NCBI GenBank assembly: GCA_009617715.1
Contig: VTFK01000011.1
Span: forward strand, 620,001 to 684,000
Reading direction: 5' to 3'
DNA length: 64,000 nucleotides
Origin: Plectrocnemia conspersa
Taxonomy: Eukaryota; Arthropoda; Insecta; Trichoptera; Polycentropodidae
Shown here: positions 48,690 to 61,120 of the stretch, one piece after another
How the letters are laid out: each line of letters begins with the position of its first letter
Position numbering within the stretch: position 1 is the stretch's first letter
Notes under the pieces: generated by a model
Databases searched by the model: none
What the model saw: only the letters and a program-made list of their open reading frames with translations
Told to the model about the DNA's origin: nothing
Made by a program: the position numbers and the translations under genes

Positions 48690-51050
48690 CCGAAATAACC
48701 ATATTTGATAACTTCGATATTCTTTAATCGTGATTACGATTACGATTAAAAAAAAATTTTCATCCATTAAATATTTGTATGTATAATATATTTTCTCTGT
48801 TGATAGATTTCAGCTGTGGTATTTTTTTATATGCTTCTGTTTGTGGATACATTTTATTTTTATAGCTTTGTTGAATGACTAAATACTATATTTTTATTTT
48901 TAGGTTTGCGGAAGGCGACAATTAACACGATACGATGATTCAAATATTTTTAATTAGTATAATAATATTTTCAGCCTTTAGAGCGGTATCGCCGTACATG
49001 TACGGCGATCGATCGATGAATTAAAGAGTACGTAAATGATTATAACAAAAAATATGTTATAATAATTTATTAAAAAATATATCGAGAGCCTCTTAATTTA
49101 TATAAAAAATATCCACAAAAGCCGAAAAATATTTAAAAATATGTAAAATAAATTAACTAAATTTAATACTAGAAAAATGTTAAAATAAATTATTAAAACA
49201 TACTAATATAAAAAAGTAGTAAAAGCTATAAAACAATTAAACGTTTAGAAACACTGATTTTTATAATAGAATTTACTATAAATGCAATATAAATAATAAT
49301 AAATAACAATTATGAAAAAATACGTAAAATAACTCACCAGGTATATATTAGCAAATTAACGAATGTGTTTAAAATAACTTACTACTCAAAGGGTTAATAT
49401 ATAAAATTTTGTACAAAATATTTTCCACAAAGATAAGATTAATTTGTATGATATATTTATTCGCAGTAATCGCTATAGCAATACTTTTTTTCTAGTAATA
49501 TTTCGTTTTTTAGATAATTTAATTTTCAACCAAAAAATAATAATAAATAAATATAAATAGATTTTAATGGATTTATACCAGCTATGGTATTTATTTTTTT
49601 AATCGACTGGTGCACATTGCGGTTTTTACTATTTTAAATATTTTTTTTAATGGTTATTAGAAGGTATATTTTTAATTTAAATAATTATTAACTATCATTT
49701 ACCACTTTGATAGCTCATCGTTAATTGTTTATATTCTTTATAACTTTAATAAAGTACAACATTTTTGCTACAAAGATAATATTTTTATGTAATAGATTTA
49801 CTTTTTTTTAAATAACTCGATTTTATAAAACTTTGAATTTATTTTAACGTAATATCAAAAAAACATTATTATGTTTAAATATAATATACTTTAATTTATT
49901 TTTATCTTTGTTTTAAAACTTTATTTTAAATAGTAAAATAAAAAATATGTTATATCAATCACAAATTTCTTAAAAATATTTTTATTTAAATATTTTTGCT
50001 AGTCGTCCTAATTTATTTCATGACAAATGACAATATGATCAAAATATATGTATATATATATATGTAAAAAAATTGTATAGGTATACAAAAATCCCTTATT
50101 AAAACGATCTTGAAAAAACTAGTTTTAAATTCAGTATATAATTTAGTATCAAAAACATAAAACTAAATTATTTATATATGAAGGCTATTAAAACCATTTA
50201 AGAAAATAACTGATTACGGTATTATAATATATATTAAAAAATTATAATTTTTTAAAAAACAATACTTTATTTTCATTTTAAGCAATTTAAAAAAAATTGT
50301 CCCAAAAATTTTTGAAAAAATATATAAAAATATACAAAAAAGATATTACGATAAATTAGTAAACAATATTAAAAAGGTTCGTAATAGTTGGTAATAATTT
50401 TTTTGTTACCTGTTATAATAATTTGTATTTTTCTAACTGATATTTTTATTAAGTCGCAATGGATTTTTTTTTTAGATTTTATAAATACAATTTAAAAAAA
50501 ATATTTAATTAAATATTAAAGTTTTGAAAATATATATCATACTTCTAATTTTTTTAATTATTAGCCAACCATAAAAATAGCTGCTTTTTATATTTTTTTT
50601 ATATTGTATGATATCGCAAAAAGTTAGATTTGTGTGAAACCAAGACTTACATAGCAGTTTAATTACATTTAATGGTGCTTTTACTATTTTTTTTTTTTTA
50701 AATAAAAAACAATGATATGTTTTTATTATTACACTAAAAGTTGTCAATAAAAAGCTTTTAAATAAAAAAAATATTTTGAAATGTATGTTTTTTAGCATTT
50801 TAGAATAAATAGATGAAAAAATAAAATTTTGTATGAAATTGAACAGGATACTACTACACCAAATACGTTTTTTAGAAAAAAATATTTAACTAGGCATTTG
50901 AATAACAGTAAAAAAATTAAAGGATTTGTAAGTTAAAAAAACTATTAATTTAAAATTCAAAAGTTATTTTCTTTCACCATGATATGAAGGGAATTTTAAA
51001 TGAAAAGTACATCCTATATCTTATTACCTGTATTAAAAATTAAAAATGCA
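48690..51050. other. AT-rich intronic desert
   Basis: Extremely AT-rich with stops in every frame. The only GC-richer words are around 48970-49020 (gccgtacatgtacggcgatcgatcg), which include a short self-complementary stretch, ccgtacatgtacgg. No gene or TE protein is seen. Confidence 0.55.
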
Positions 51051-51059
51051 TTCAACTAT

Positions 51060-51350
51060 ACATGCAGGGAAAATCAGCCAGACCCTTGAAAATAATTACT
51101 TTGACACACTTAGCTGGAGGGTAGAGGGAGATGAGAGCTTTGCCCCGGAGGAGGATTTCGAGCTTTAAAAGCTTTCGCGGAGACGCAAGCGTCGTGCCGA
51201 GTAACAAAGGGCGTCCTCGCAAATGTGAAATTACACTATAGTGTACGAGAGGACGATATTTTGACATTCTGAGTGGATAATTACTAAAATTTTAAATTGC
51301 CACTCGGTCGCTCTCTGGAAAACATCTCTCGGATAAAATGCGAACTTTAA
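51060..51350. other. GC-richer intronic island
   Basis: A short island containing tttcgagctttaaaagctttc at 51154-51174. This nearly repeats, in reverse complement, the centre of the 14.64-kb inverted repeat. No coding signature. Confidence 0.35.
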
Positions 51351-51359
51351 TATCGACTA

Positions 51360-54295
51360 AGAGCACTTGTTGTATATCTATACTATAGAAAAATATTTAT
51401 AGAGACTTATATGGGTATGCACGTACCGGACGTTGCTGTTCGACATGTATAGCCATTTTTTAAAATTGGTTGCATCGGACGTTTGTTATCCAACATGTGT
51501 TCGCTTCGAAGCAATATTGTGCTCTGGATATTGAGAATAGATAGAATGTTTGTATTGAAGCAATATCTTAAGCTAAATATTGTCCAATCGATCTTAAATT
51601 CATGGAGACTTTTTTAATAAATGTATTATTTTAATATTTATAATTAAAACATTCTATAACAAAAGTTTAATAATAAGAATGTACTTTTATTACGGCTATC
51701 CATTATTTTTCTGGAATTTTTCATAGAATATTTAATTTACCTGTAATGCTTTTTTAAGAATGCCTTTGAATTCTCAGCTTCAACTATAATAATTAAAATA
51801 TATTCTTTACAAAAAACACGCTTAACTCCTGTATAAACAAACGGTATTTTAATTTAATAAAAGCAACCTAAGATTACCAATTTTTTTAATAATATTCTAT
51901 GGTCAAATATTAAAAAAATATGAATATATCACAAGAGTCTTAATTAAACAAGTGCCTTTGAAATTCAAATCCGCTTACCTGCGAAAATTTTCTCGCATTT
52001 TTTAACCGATGAACCAAATCTTTCGGAAAAGAGTGAAAATTCTTGATATTAACATTTTAATTAAAAAGAAAGAGCGCTGAAACGACTCAAATGTTAAATC
52101 AATATTTAAAGAAGCGCTGAATCAATTTTATCATTATTTATGCTTAGCTATATTATAATTTTATTGTTCTTGATGTTAAAATTATAAAGCAGTATAAATA
52201 AAATAAATTAAAAGGCCGTTTAAAATATTCTTTTACTACAATATATTGTATCCTTAAACATACTCTATTCTGATTCTTATTAAGAAAGTTTGTTGAATTT
52301 ATAGATCTTTAAACGTCAGGGTGAAAATATATTTTGATATATATATTTTATGTTAAACTCAATACTGATTTTACTGCTATGATTTTTGGAGCATATGTCA
52401 TTAATTTGCTGATACCCGATTTTATTTGTTCAAGAACATATTGATATAAGTATACACATGTGTATAATAGTTATTCATTCGAATGTCAAGCTGCATTTAA
52501 TTAAATAATTTCAAAACTTGTGTTAAATAGGTCAGATTTAACACAAAAAATATTAAAATAGGAAACACCTGATTTGTATGAAGCAATTTATATTATTCTC
52601 TGATATTTTTTTTATCATATTTAATTATACTTATAGAATAAGCTTCTATAACTGAAACATTTTCTTTTAAATAGAAAATCTCATAATAAATTATTTAATA
52701 CCATTAACTATTTTAGATCTCAGATATTGACTAAAAAATAAAATTAAGATTTTATTTCTTGATTTAAAGAGCATAAATTTAAATATTTAAAACTTTTCAG
52801 ACAACCCTATATTACGCCATACAAAATATACATACACAAAAACCTAAATACTTGGATTACACCTACACATTGGTAATTGACAACTCATTAGTCGAGCCTG
52901 AAAAAATGAAAGGCTGACATCACGAAGAAGCGGATGAAGTGGAGTGTCGCATGCAGAGCCACCCCTTCGTCAGCCAAGGGTTGATAGTGGGGGAGGTCAC
53001 AGTTGCTTGTCAAGCACACTTTGGACCCTTTTCCTAAAGAACAGTGGCCCTCTCCGTTCCGTCAAGGGTCATGGTTTGACCCTACCAGTTAACCGATTGA
53101 TGACCTAACCGTTCGATATACTACACACAAACACAATAATAGAGCTTCGCGAAACATTTCTTTTTCTAATTAAAATTCAATAAAGAGTTAAATCGATTTA
53201 ACTTTGTATTTTTGTTCGATTATCAAGAGTTTACAATAGCCGAAAGCGTTATTCGATTAAATTACATTGTATTATAGAAAGTCGATGAAAAGCTTTAATG
53301 CGCAGCCTGAAACTTTTTAACTTACAACACGTTACTTAATAATACTTTTAGAAATGTACGTAATAATTATTTATTTTCAATCTATTCATATATCACAAGT
53401 TTTTTGATGACCTAAAGAGATAAAAGTTTTTGAAAAAATATTTACTCGGTTGATAAATGACAAACATAGCAATTGATCACTAAGACTTTTAAAATATTAT
53501 AAAATATGTTAATCTATCAGAGCGATAACAAATTGCTTGTTCCTGGAAAAAAAATATTTTTTAAGCTAGATCCTGTGTGTTTTTTTACTGTGCGTACATT
53601 GTAATAGCACATTAATTTAAAAAAAAATTTTCATATTCGCAAAAAATTTTGAGTCACGTATATGCCAGCATAGATGAAAATAATTTAGTATCTTTAAAGA
53701 TCGGACTAAGCTGGAACATGATTGATATTAAGTGAATAGCAGTTGCTAAAAGTTTCTGGTAAAAGTCTCAGATTTACGTACTTTTTATATACTTTTAGAA
53801 AAAAAAAAAGGAAAGAGATTTTGCTCTTCTAGCTCTCAATGTTTGGTCTAATGCGACAATTTGGAGGTGGAAACGGTATATTTATGTCTGTTACCTGTTT
53901 TATAAAAATGGTTTTAATTTGAACAATTATAGATACAGACGCTTTTATGGAGCACTGTAATCCCGGATCACACATTACATCTAGCATTGATTTGTGTTTA
54001 TAAAGACATTCACTGTCTTTTTATTTAATTAATCAGTACTAATTAGTTTGTCACGTGCGTTTGCGTAACGAATAAACTTAATTTTCTAGTTGCATATTTA
54101 CAATCAAAACAAGTAATTCCATACACTAGGTGGGTGGTACCAACAATACTATTGCAGAAAAAAATATTTTTAATCAAAAAAATCTTGGCATTTTATTTAT
54201 TGTTAAGTCATGGTTTGGAAGCAAAATATATTGCGTAATAAAATATACAATTTATATTTTATATAATTCATATAAAATAACTATTTGGATTTACG
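51360..54295. other. Mostly AT-rich intron
   Basis: AT-rich with dense stops. A GC-richer patch at about 52890-53120 (ggctgacatcacgaagaagc, gggggaggtcacag) has no recognisable ORF or repeat partner. Nothing else is supportable. Confidence 0.45.
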
Positions 54296-54299
54296 ACTC

Positions 54300-54740
54300 A
54301 TAACTACTAAGACTATCCATGACATTCAGCTGCGAGCTTTTACCCTTTGAACGCGGAAATCGACTAAAGTCGCCCAATTGATTTTTTTTATCTCTTTACA
54401 CAAAAATGCTTTTCAAGAAAAAACTTTTTTTGTGAATAAACGTAAAATATCATTTTAAATAAATAAAAATTAAAAAATCAGAACATTTAAACACAGTATC
54501 AAGGTAAATTTGCATTTTAAAAAAAAAAAGAATTAAATATTATTTTTGATTAACGCGTTCAAAGGGTTAAAGTGCCCAAAAGAGTCGCGATCTCGACCTT
54601 TATTCTTGAAAGACGCGTCCAAGACTCTAGCGCTCCTCTTACACGAGCCATCCAGACTATGAGGAGTCGGAAAAAAATGCGTGGGATGGTACTCATTAAT
54701 TTTGGGTTAAGTGACAAGAGTGAGTGAGAGATAAGGTTAC
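54300..54740. other. GC-richer intronic island (interrupted)
   Basis: Raised-GC blocks at about 54300-54380 and 54560-54740 are separated by AT-rich sequence. No ORF with a domain. Candidate non-coding element. Confidence 0.25.
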
Positions 54741-55479
54741 GCGCCGTGCACCATATTATGCTTTAATAATTTATAATATACTTATTAATTGTTTGATGGC
54801 CGTTATGACGTAATTAAAAACCTGTCAATTTATAATGGTCAAATTTGTAATAAAAACATAAAAGATATATACATTTTTCTAAAACTAACATTAGATCCGT
54901 TTTAAGGGCCTATAAAAGTTTTTGTTCAATGAAATTGCATATAAAACATTGTTTTATTGACTTGCCTAAAATAAACGAATGACAAATGATCAGTAATGGA
55001 TCATCTTTCCGACAGAAATTAATATGGAATAAACGGTTCAGATATTAAACTTATATTTGCGCTTTTAAATATTTAATTTAAAAAACAGCTGTTACATAAA
55101 CAAGTTTAAAAAATCATTGTTGCCGGATTTATGCAATCAATGACACAATAATGTACTAAAACAGTCTAATAAGATTTTAGTTTCAATTAAATCACTTACT
55201 ATTATTTTTAAAGCCAGGGAGAGAAAGATCATTGATTTTATTTTTATCCACAAAACACTGCTATAGAAAATTAATATAGCGTTGGGTCTTGTTCAATGTA
55301 GAAAACAGTTAATATTGCTTTTATGATTGTCTATGTAAAATGTCAATCCGCATCACTATGGAGCGTTGAGATAATAGGAGCAAAGTTCACACATCATCTT
55401 GATCATGATAAAAAAAATAAAAATAAGTAAGCAACTAGAGCTACCAACAGCATACACAAATACCTCTGTTATTTTGCCT

Positions 55480-55930
55480 CACGTCCGGTAACTTTTTGAC
55501 GCCGCAACATCGCACATAACGCAATTGCGCCTCGTTACCGCAATTTAACCGCAACAGTTAACTTTAACTGCAAACCGTACGTCGACGCGGCGTGTGCGTG
55601 CGCGGCGCGAGAAAATTTAACTTTGTCAGTTAACTTCGCAGTTCTCTCTCACTCTCTCGGAGCGACGAGTTGTTTAGGCTTTGGCACGGGGGACCGAACT
55701 CAATAATAGAAATTAATTTAACTTGGCGAAGCGTGCAAACATTACGGGGGCTAAGACTAGAATCTGTTCTGATCATTCCGCCACGGTTTGCGCCCCGAGG
55801 AGATGAAATTACATGTAGCTATGCGGGATTTTGTACGAATTTTCCCCCCGAATGTACGTATCGTGTTATCCTGCAATAGTTGTGGGGCAAACATGTGGAA
55901 ATTGTTGTTTGCTCCGACTAAAAATTAATT
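55480..55930. other. GC-rich intronic island with repeated (g/a)ttaact words
   Basis: The left half contains four close occurrences of gttaact or its near variants (about 55557-55635) and very GC-rich runs (gacgcggcgtgtgcgtgcgc). The right half has a 69-codon ORF without a domain. The contrast is strong. A regulatory element or an internal promoter is possible, but no TATA or Inr arrangement could be fixed. Confidence 0.35.
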
Positions 55931-55939
55931 AAACGAAGT

Positions 55940-56648
55940 GCTGTAACGAGCGGCAAAATGTTTATATATAATCATTCATTTTCAGTTGTGTCACACGTGA
56001 ACGATTTCGTTGTTACACATGATTCTGTGTTTCTTGTATGTATCGCTCAATAATGTCAGAGGCGCTTATATTTAATTTATAGTTTTTTTTCACCCCACGC
56101 AAAATAAACTGCTAACGAGTTTGTAAAGTATACTTATGTTGAACAATGTATTTGTGTCATAGCTCAATAAATTTAAATTGATAATTGATTTTCTAAATTC
56201 AATAAATAAATATAAATTACAAATTATTTGACTTTTAAAAGCTTATATTGTTAATCAGATACACATTACTAATTTTAATTAAATCGATATTGAAATAATA
56301 ACAACAAGAATTTCTTAATTCAAGTATTAAAGGTTTTAATTATTGTTAGAACTGCTTTCAAATAAAGCTGATTATTTTTCAAAGAAAGTCTTATAATAAT
56401 CATATGAGATTATCTTGTTATTTTATTATATTGAATAATAAATTTTGTGAATTTATTCAACGCAAATATATTTCATTAAAATTTTTTTTTATAATTTAAT
56501 CAAATAATTCATATTCAAGTTTAAAGTATTGATAGACAATTTTATTATTAACTATTAGGATTATTATAAAAATGATATGTTAATTTTCTGGTATCTTTGA
56601 AAGTTAACGGTTACTTAAAAAATGTGATTTTTTACTTTAATAGCAATG
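55940..56648. other. AT-rich intronic spacer
   Basis: AT-rich and stop-dense. No features recognised. Confidence 0.5.
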
Positions 56649-56650
56649 TA

Positions 56651-57505
56651 GAGTACGCTCGAGATAAGGATTCCGGTTTGTTATTGTGTGCGTGAACTGT
56701 GTGGCTGAAAACAATTTCGCTCAGGATATTTTTTTTTTTTATTTTAAAAGAAAATACATGTTTATTTAACATACATATATCTAAACTAAGTTGTAAATTT
56801 CAACGGACAATTAAAAATATAATATATAATCGAAGAAACCAGACATTGATGTCATTAATTAAATATTTGCAAAATCCAAAATCTTTCACTAGTCAAAAAA
56901 ATAATGAAGTCTTTAGCTATTCTTCAAAAGCAAAAAGATATAAAATGGGGAAAGAAATTATTCGCAGATTGTTTAATGGCTCGACGACTCTATTAAATCA
57001 TTAGAATCCATTGAATAAAAAAAAAAATTATCATTGGCGCAACGATAAGAATAATAACTTTTTTAAGCCTTACAGAGAATAGTGTAAAAAAACCAACAAA
57101 GTACGGATTAATAAAAAAATAATTAAAATATTTTAATCCACGGGTAAGAGAACGAATAACTTACAGTGTATATTTGAAGCCTTGATATCAATTAACCCAG
57201 ATATGCCCAAAAAATTTCATTTATAAATAAAAAACAGTGGCACGAGTTTAGTGACCTACCCATGGGACAGTGGGCACAACTGGGTTAAACCAATATCAAC
57301 ACAAAATTATTTAAAATAAATCACTAGAGAAGATTGAACTTCTGTGCCACACTGCACTTTAATGACGAATACCAGCGTTGATGAATCAGCGGCTGTCCTT
57401 AAAAGAGAAAGCGAGACAACGAAGTACACGCTACATCGCTTCTCCCTCTCATATACATGTACACGCACACAATAACAAACCGGCATCCTTATCCCGAGCG
57501 TTCTC
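56651..57505 (+). mobile_element. Inverted-repeat DNA element, copy 2 (855 bp)
   Basis: Termini gagtacgctcgagataagg (left) and ccttatcccgagcgttctc (right) are inverted repeats. TA directly flanks both sides (56649-56650 and 57506-57507), fitting a TA target duplication. The interior matches copy 1 at 22548-23416 over its full length. The Lys/Asn-rich ORF of copy 1 is conserved here up to an in-frame stop at 57004, with many amino-acid-changing substitutions, so selection on it is not evident. Same orientation as copy 1. Confidence 0.85.
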
Positions 57506-57507
57506 TA

Positions 57508-58152
57508 AATATAATATTAATTATATGCAAAGTTATTCGAAATAAAATACATATTTAATTAATATGTTAAAAAACGTATCTTTAGACATAAAATAAAAAA
57601 ATCTCAAGTAACTGATAATATATAGGTATTAATACATAAGCATATTATTTATTATGATTATAATTATAAATTATTTAAATCCTACTTTGTATTATTAAAA
57701 TAAAATACTATGTATCTCACATATAATTGTCCTATGTATTAAATTATTTAAAAAAAATCAAGAAGTAAAAATAAAAATTCCGATTTTTCAAGAAATTAAA
57801 AACAATGAAACATGAGAATGCCTAGTTATGACCCAACAACAGTTTGTTTAAATGTACAGGTAATAAGTTATAAAACAATTTTTTTGTTAGTGTCCATCTG
57901 CATAAAAATGCAGTATTAATATTAAATTACCGCCATATAAAAATACGCACTTGCTAAATAACAGATGCGTAAATAAGGGGTGAGAATTGAACATATGACC
58001 TATTTGCTCAAAATAAACCCATTTACCATTCGTCAAAGCTTCTCGCAAGATACATATCAAAGGTCTTTAAAACACACTTTGAGAGTCATTAAGATCAACT
58101 ATTCACAGATACATAGGGAGATAAAGAAATATATTTTTTCAAATGTACTTAC
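57508..58152. other. AT-rich intron next to the donor site
   Basis: AT-rich sequence leading, on the minus strand, away from the donor GTAAGT at 58152. A 77-codon ORF here overlaps the exon antisense and is a shadow. Confidence 0.5.
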
Positions 58153-58362
58153 CACACTCCCCTGTATGTCTGACCCTGGTGTTGAGCCTTTTCTCGCACG
58201 AGTCCTTTCTTAGCTGGCAGTGGTTGGTGTACGTTCTGCCATCGGTGGAACAGACAGGATCGTTCGTGCTAGGACACCGTTCTGGGCATTGGCAGTGAGC
58301 GCGGCCATCTCCCAAGGGGACGCAAGTCGCTCCCCAGCGGCAGAAAGTCTTCTCGCATGGCT
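58153..58362 (-). CDS. Internal exon: follistatin-like/Kazal module of the same agrin-like gene
   Basis: A minus-strand acceptor (tttgttacag) precedes 58362 and a donor (GTAAGTAC) follows 58153. The 210-nt exon has phase-1 introns on both sides. Its 70 residues hold ten cysteines: a follistatin/EGF-like half (EPCEKTFCRWGATC through HCQCPERC) and a Kazal half (DPVCSTDGRTYTNHCQL, then SCEKRL, ending GECG). It lies 5' of the 222-nt exon in transcript order and has the same architecture, so the two are probably modules of one tandem Kazal array. Kazal domains are serine-protease-inhibitor folds; in agrin-type proteins the array is extracellular. The upstream residues in the open frame (MLHNNKTFHSF...) are intron. 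Confidence 0.87.
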
Positions 58363-59219
58363 CTGTAACAAACGACTTTTCGTGAGATACTATTGCTATG
58401 TACGAAATTATGCATTTTTCATACGTGTGAAACACTAGAAACAAAATGAAAAATGTGTAAAATATCCAGGAGAAGGTTGTGAAAGAATGGAATGTTTTAT
58501 TGTTGTGTAACATTTAAGGATAATTACATTTTCTCATATTAGGTAATTATTAATTTTTTTTTAATATTTAATAAATTTTTTTTTAATATTTAATAAATTT
58601 ATTTTTTAAATTACAATATTTTATATGTTTGTTTAAGATACTATAAGACGTTTGCTTTGATAAAATATTAAAAAAAATAATATTTTGAATCATTAAAATA
58701 TAAACGAAACAATTGGTGGGTCGTAAAGTCAGTTGATTATTTCATGGACCGTAACGAATCAAAGCCATAGTCCGAAAAAATAATCAGAGGATGGTTGTAC
58801 AATTTTTTATTTACGAAAGGGGCAACTTAATCAAAAAAGAAAATAAAAAATAGTTAAAAGTTAAAATAATCTATAAATAATGAATTAAATCTAATATGAA
58901 CCCTTTAGAAAATTGTATATGAACCCTCATGGCTCCTCTTCTGATAAAAAAAAACAAATAATAATTATGAAGAAGCTAATTATTTTGTCTATAACATATA
59001 TTGAAAAAAAAAATAATAAGACATATTTGGCTATTACGATATAAATGTCAAAGCAGCATATCAATTATATTTTTGATTAAGTTCAAAGACATTGCAATCT
59101 TAAACTGAAATGTTGAAAGTGGGAAATAAAACAGTTTTAAATTATTGCTGGGTTTTTAATACTACTTGTGTGTTTATTTTTATATTGGAAGTTTAAGTAT
59201 AATACAGAAATATTTTCTA

Positions 59220-59660
59220 TAAGTAGAAAGTGACATGTGACAAAACCCCAAGTAGTTGAAATGCCAATCACGCGAAACAATCGGTCGCTCGTAAAAGTGA
59301 AAAGAGCAATAATTGAATGCGACCATAAAAATCCGGCGACCAATAAACATTGGCTACAATCCGAACTTCGGAAAGGGTTCAATTAGTTTGAAACGTGACT
59401 CAAGTGAAATATGGTCCGAGTCGAAGTCAATTACTGGAGTGTGTTAGGAGCTCTCTCTTCGAACACATCTCGGACGCGAAACTGAAAAAAAAGTATTCTC
59501 AATCCTAATTTAGCTAAGGGCTACCTACCTACCACTCTCGGCCTGAGCTGTAAGCTTCCAATCAGAGATGGGGCCAATAAAATCGAACCGAATGGGATGC
59601 GATCAAAATTGAAGGATTTAAAAGAGGAATTGAAAATTTCTCAAAGGGCGCGAATGAAAC
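59220..59660. other. GC-richer intronic island
   Basis: A raised-GC block. An 81-codon minus-strand ORF ends in it and has no domain. Candidate non-coding regulatory element upstream of the 210-nt exon. Confidence 0.3.
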
Positions 59661-60479
59661 GATATAATAGAGAAAATAATTCTTAAATTTAAAATCAAGA
59701 AAGCACAATAACCTGATAAAATGATCGAATTGGATAAAGTAATATTTTTATTAAAATAGTTTTATTTGAAAAAAATTGTATAAAGTCTACTGTTAAAGTG
59801 TAAAAATAAGCTAATATCCATATGTGATCTTTGAATAATGAGAGGAGCAAAGTGCTTAAATTGAATTATTAAAGAACTCTAAAAGGAGTTCATTTTTTTT
59901 TAAACATTTGTCTACGATTGTTTGAAAAATTGAGAAATAATCGAGTCAGATAATCTGATTAACATAAATTAAGCATTTTTTTACTAATAACCTATGACAA
60001 ACTTAGTCAAAGACTTTTTTAAAATCAGTATATACAACCTCTACTTTTATTCCTTAAAGAAAAAAAAGTTAGTAGATTGGAACGGGCGGGATGAAAATCA
60101 CGATATTGGTCCAACAAACGTATCTATGGATAGTAATTTCGAATAATTTAGTAGAAGCTGATAACACTTTGACTTGTCTATAGTTCTATATACAAAATTT
60201 GTAACGCTTTCAATAAATATGGGTGACTTTTTACATTTTTAAAGATTAGGACATGATGATGTATTTAGAATAAGATCAAAAGTACGTTTCAGAAAAGTAG
60301 CGAGACCTTTCAAAATTAAATCAGGAATCAAATCAGGCCTAAAAACATGATTTGAATTTGAGCTCAGTTTTAGTGATAGTCAATACAATAATATTATGTT
60401 TCTAAAAACAATAACAATATATGTATTAAGCTGCACAAATAGAAGCGCAGGCGATACTTAATGAAAACTTTATAACAAT

Positions 60480-61120
60480 CGCGGTCTTGGTATCTTACAA
60501 GAGATTGTGAACTTTTGACCTTTCAATTGATAAGCAATGACTTATACCAGTGATCTATCGTGCTGATTGGCATTTGGGCGCGGTAATTTATAGAAGGTCG
60601 TTTTGCGTGAAGATTCTTTCAGCAAATCAGTTAAAGGTCAAGCCTAAATGCCAACCGAAATACCCTTTTCAAGTGACATCTATATTCGTATCTTGGCACC
60701 GAGGTCGAAGGTCCCCAAACTCCGTGATCTATTACTGAGACAAAGCGTGTGATGCGAACTGAAAAGTTTGCCTCAGGCGGCAGCTACGTTGAATAGGAAT
60801 ACAGTTTTTCTTTTTTCCTTGGCGATACATGGAAGGAGAAAGACTATGGATACGTTCGAACGTGACAGGAAATTATTTGACAACGGCCCCTGACATATGG
60901 TGTTGGCCGGCGCTCGTTCGTGACCGGCCTGAGGAAAATTTTTGAGGAAACTTTCAGTGGCAGGATATAGGCGACCGTAAACCTTTCAAGAGGCTGAAGG
61001 GTTTCGGTTTATCGTGCCCCAAATTTATTGTCGAGCCCGGCCCGCGTAATAAGACAGTGTGTCAAAAGCGTTACGGATTTGAAAACGATTCGCTGAAATG
61101 CTACGGATCGTTTGAAATAC
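60480..61120. other. Long GC-richer intronic island
   Basis: At about 640 bp this is the longest island in the right part. Internal GC-rich runs include ggccggcgctcgttcgtgacc. No domain-bearing ORF or splice-bounded coding exon was found. Candidate conserved non-coding element. Confidence 0.35.
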
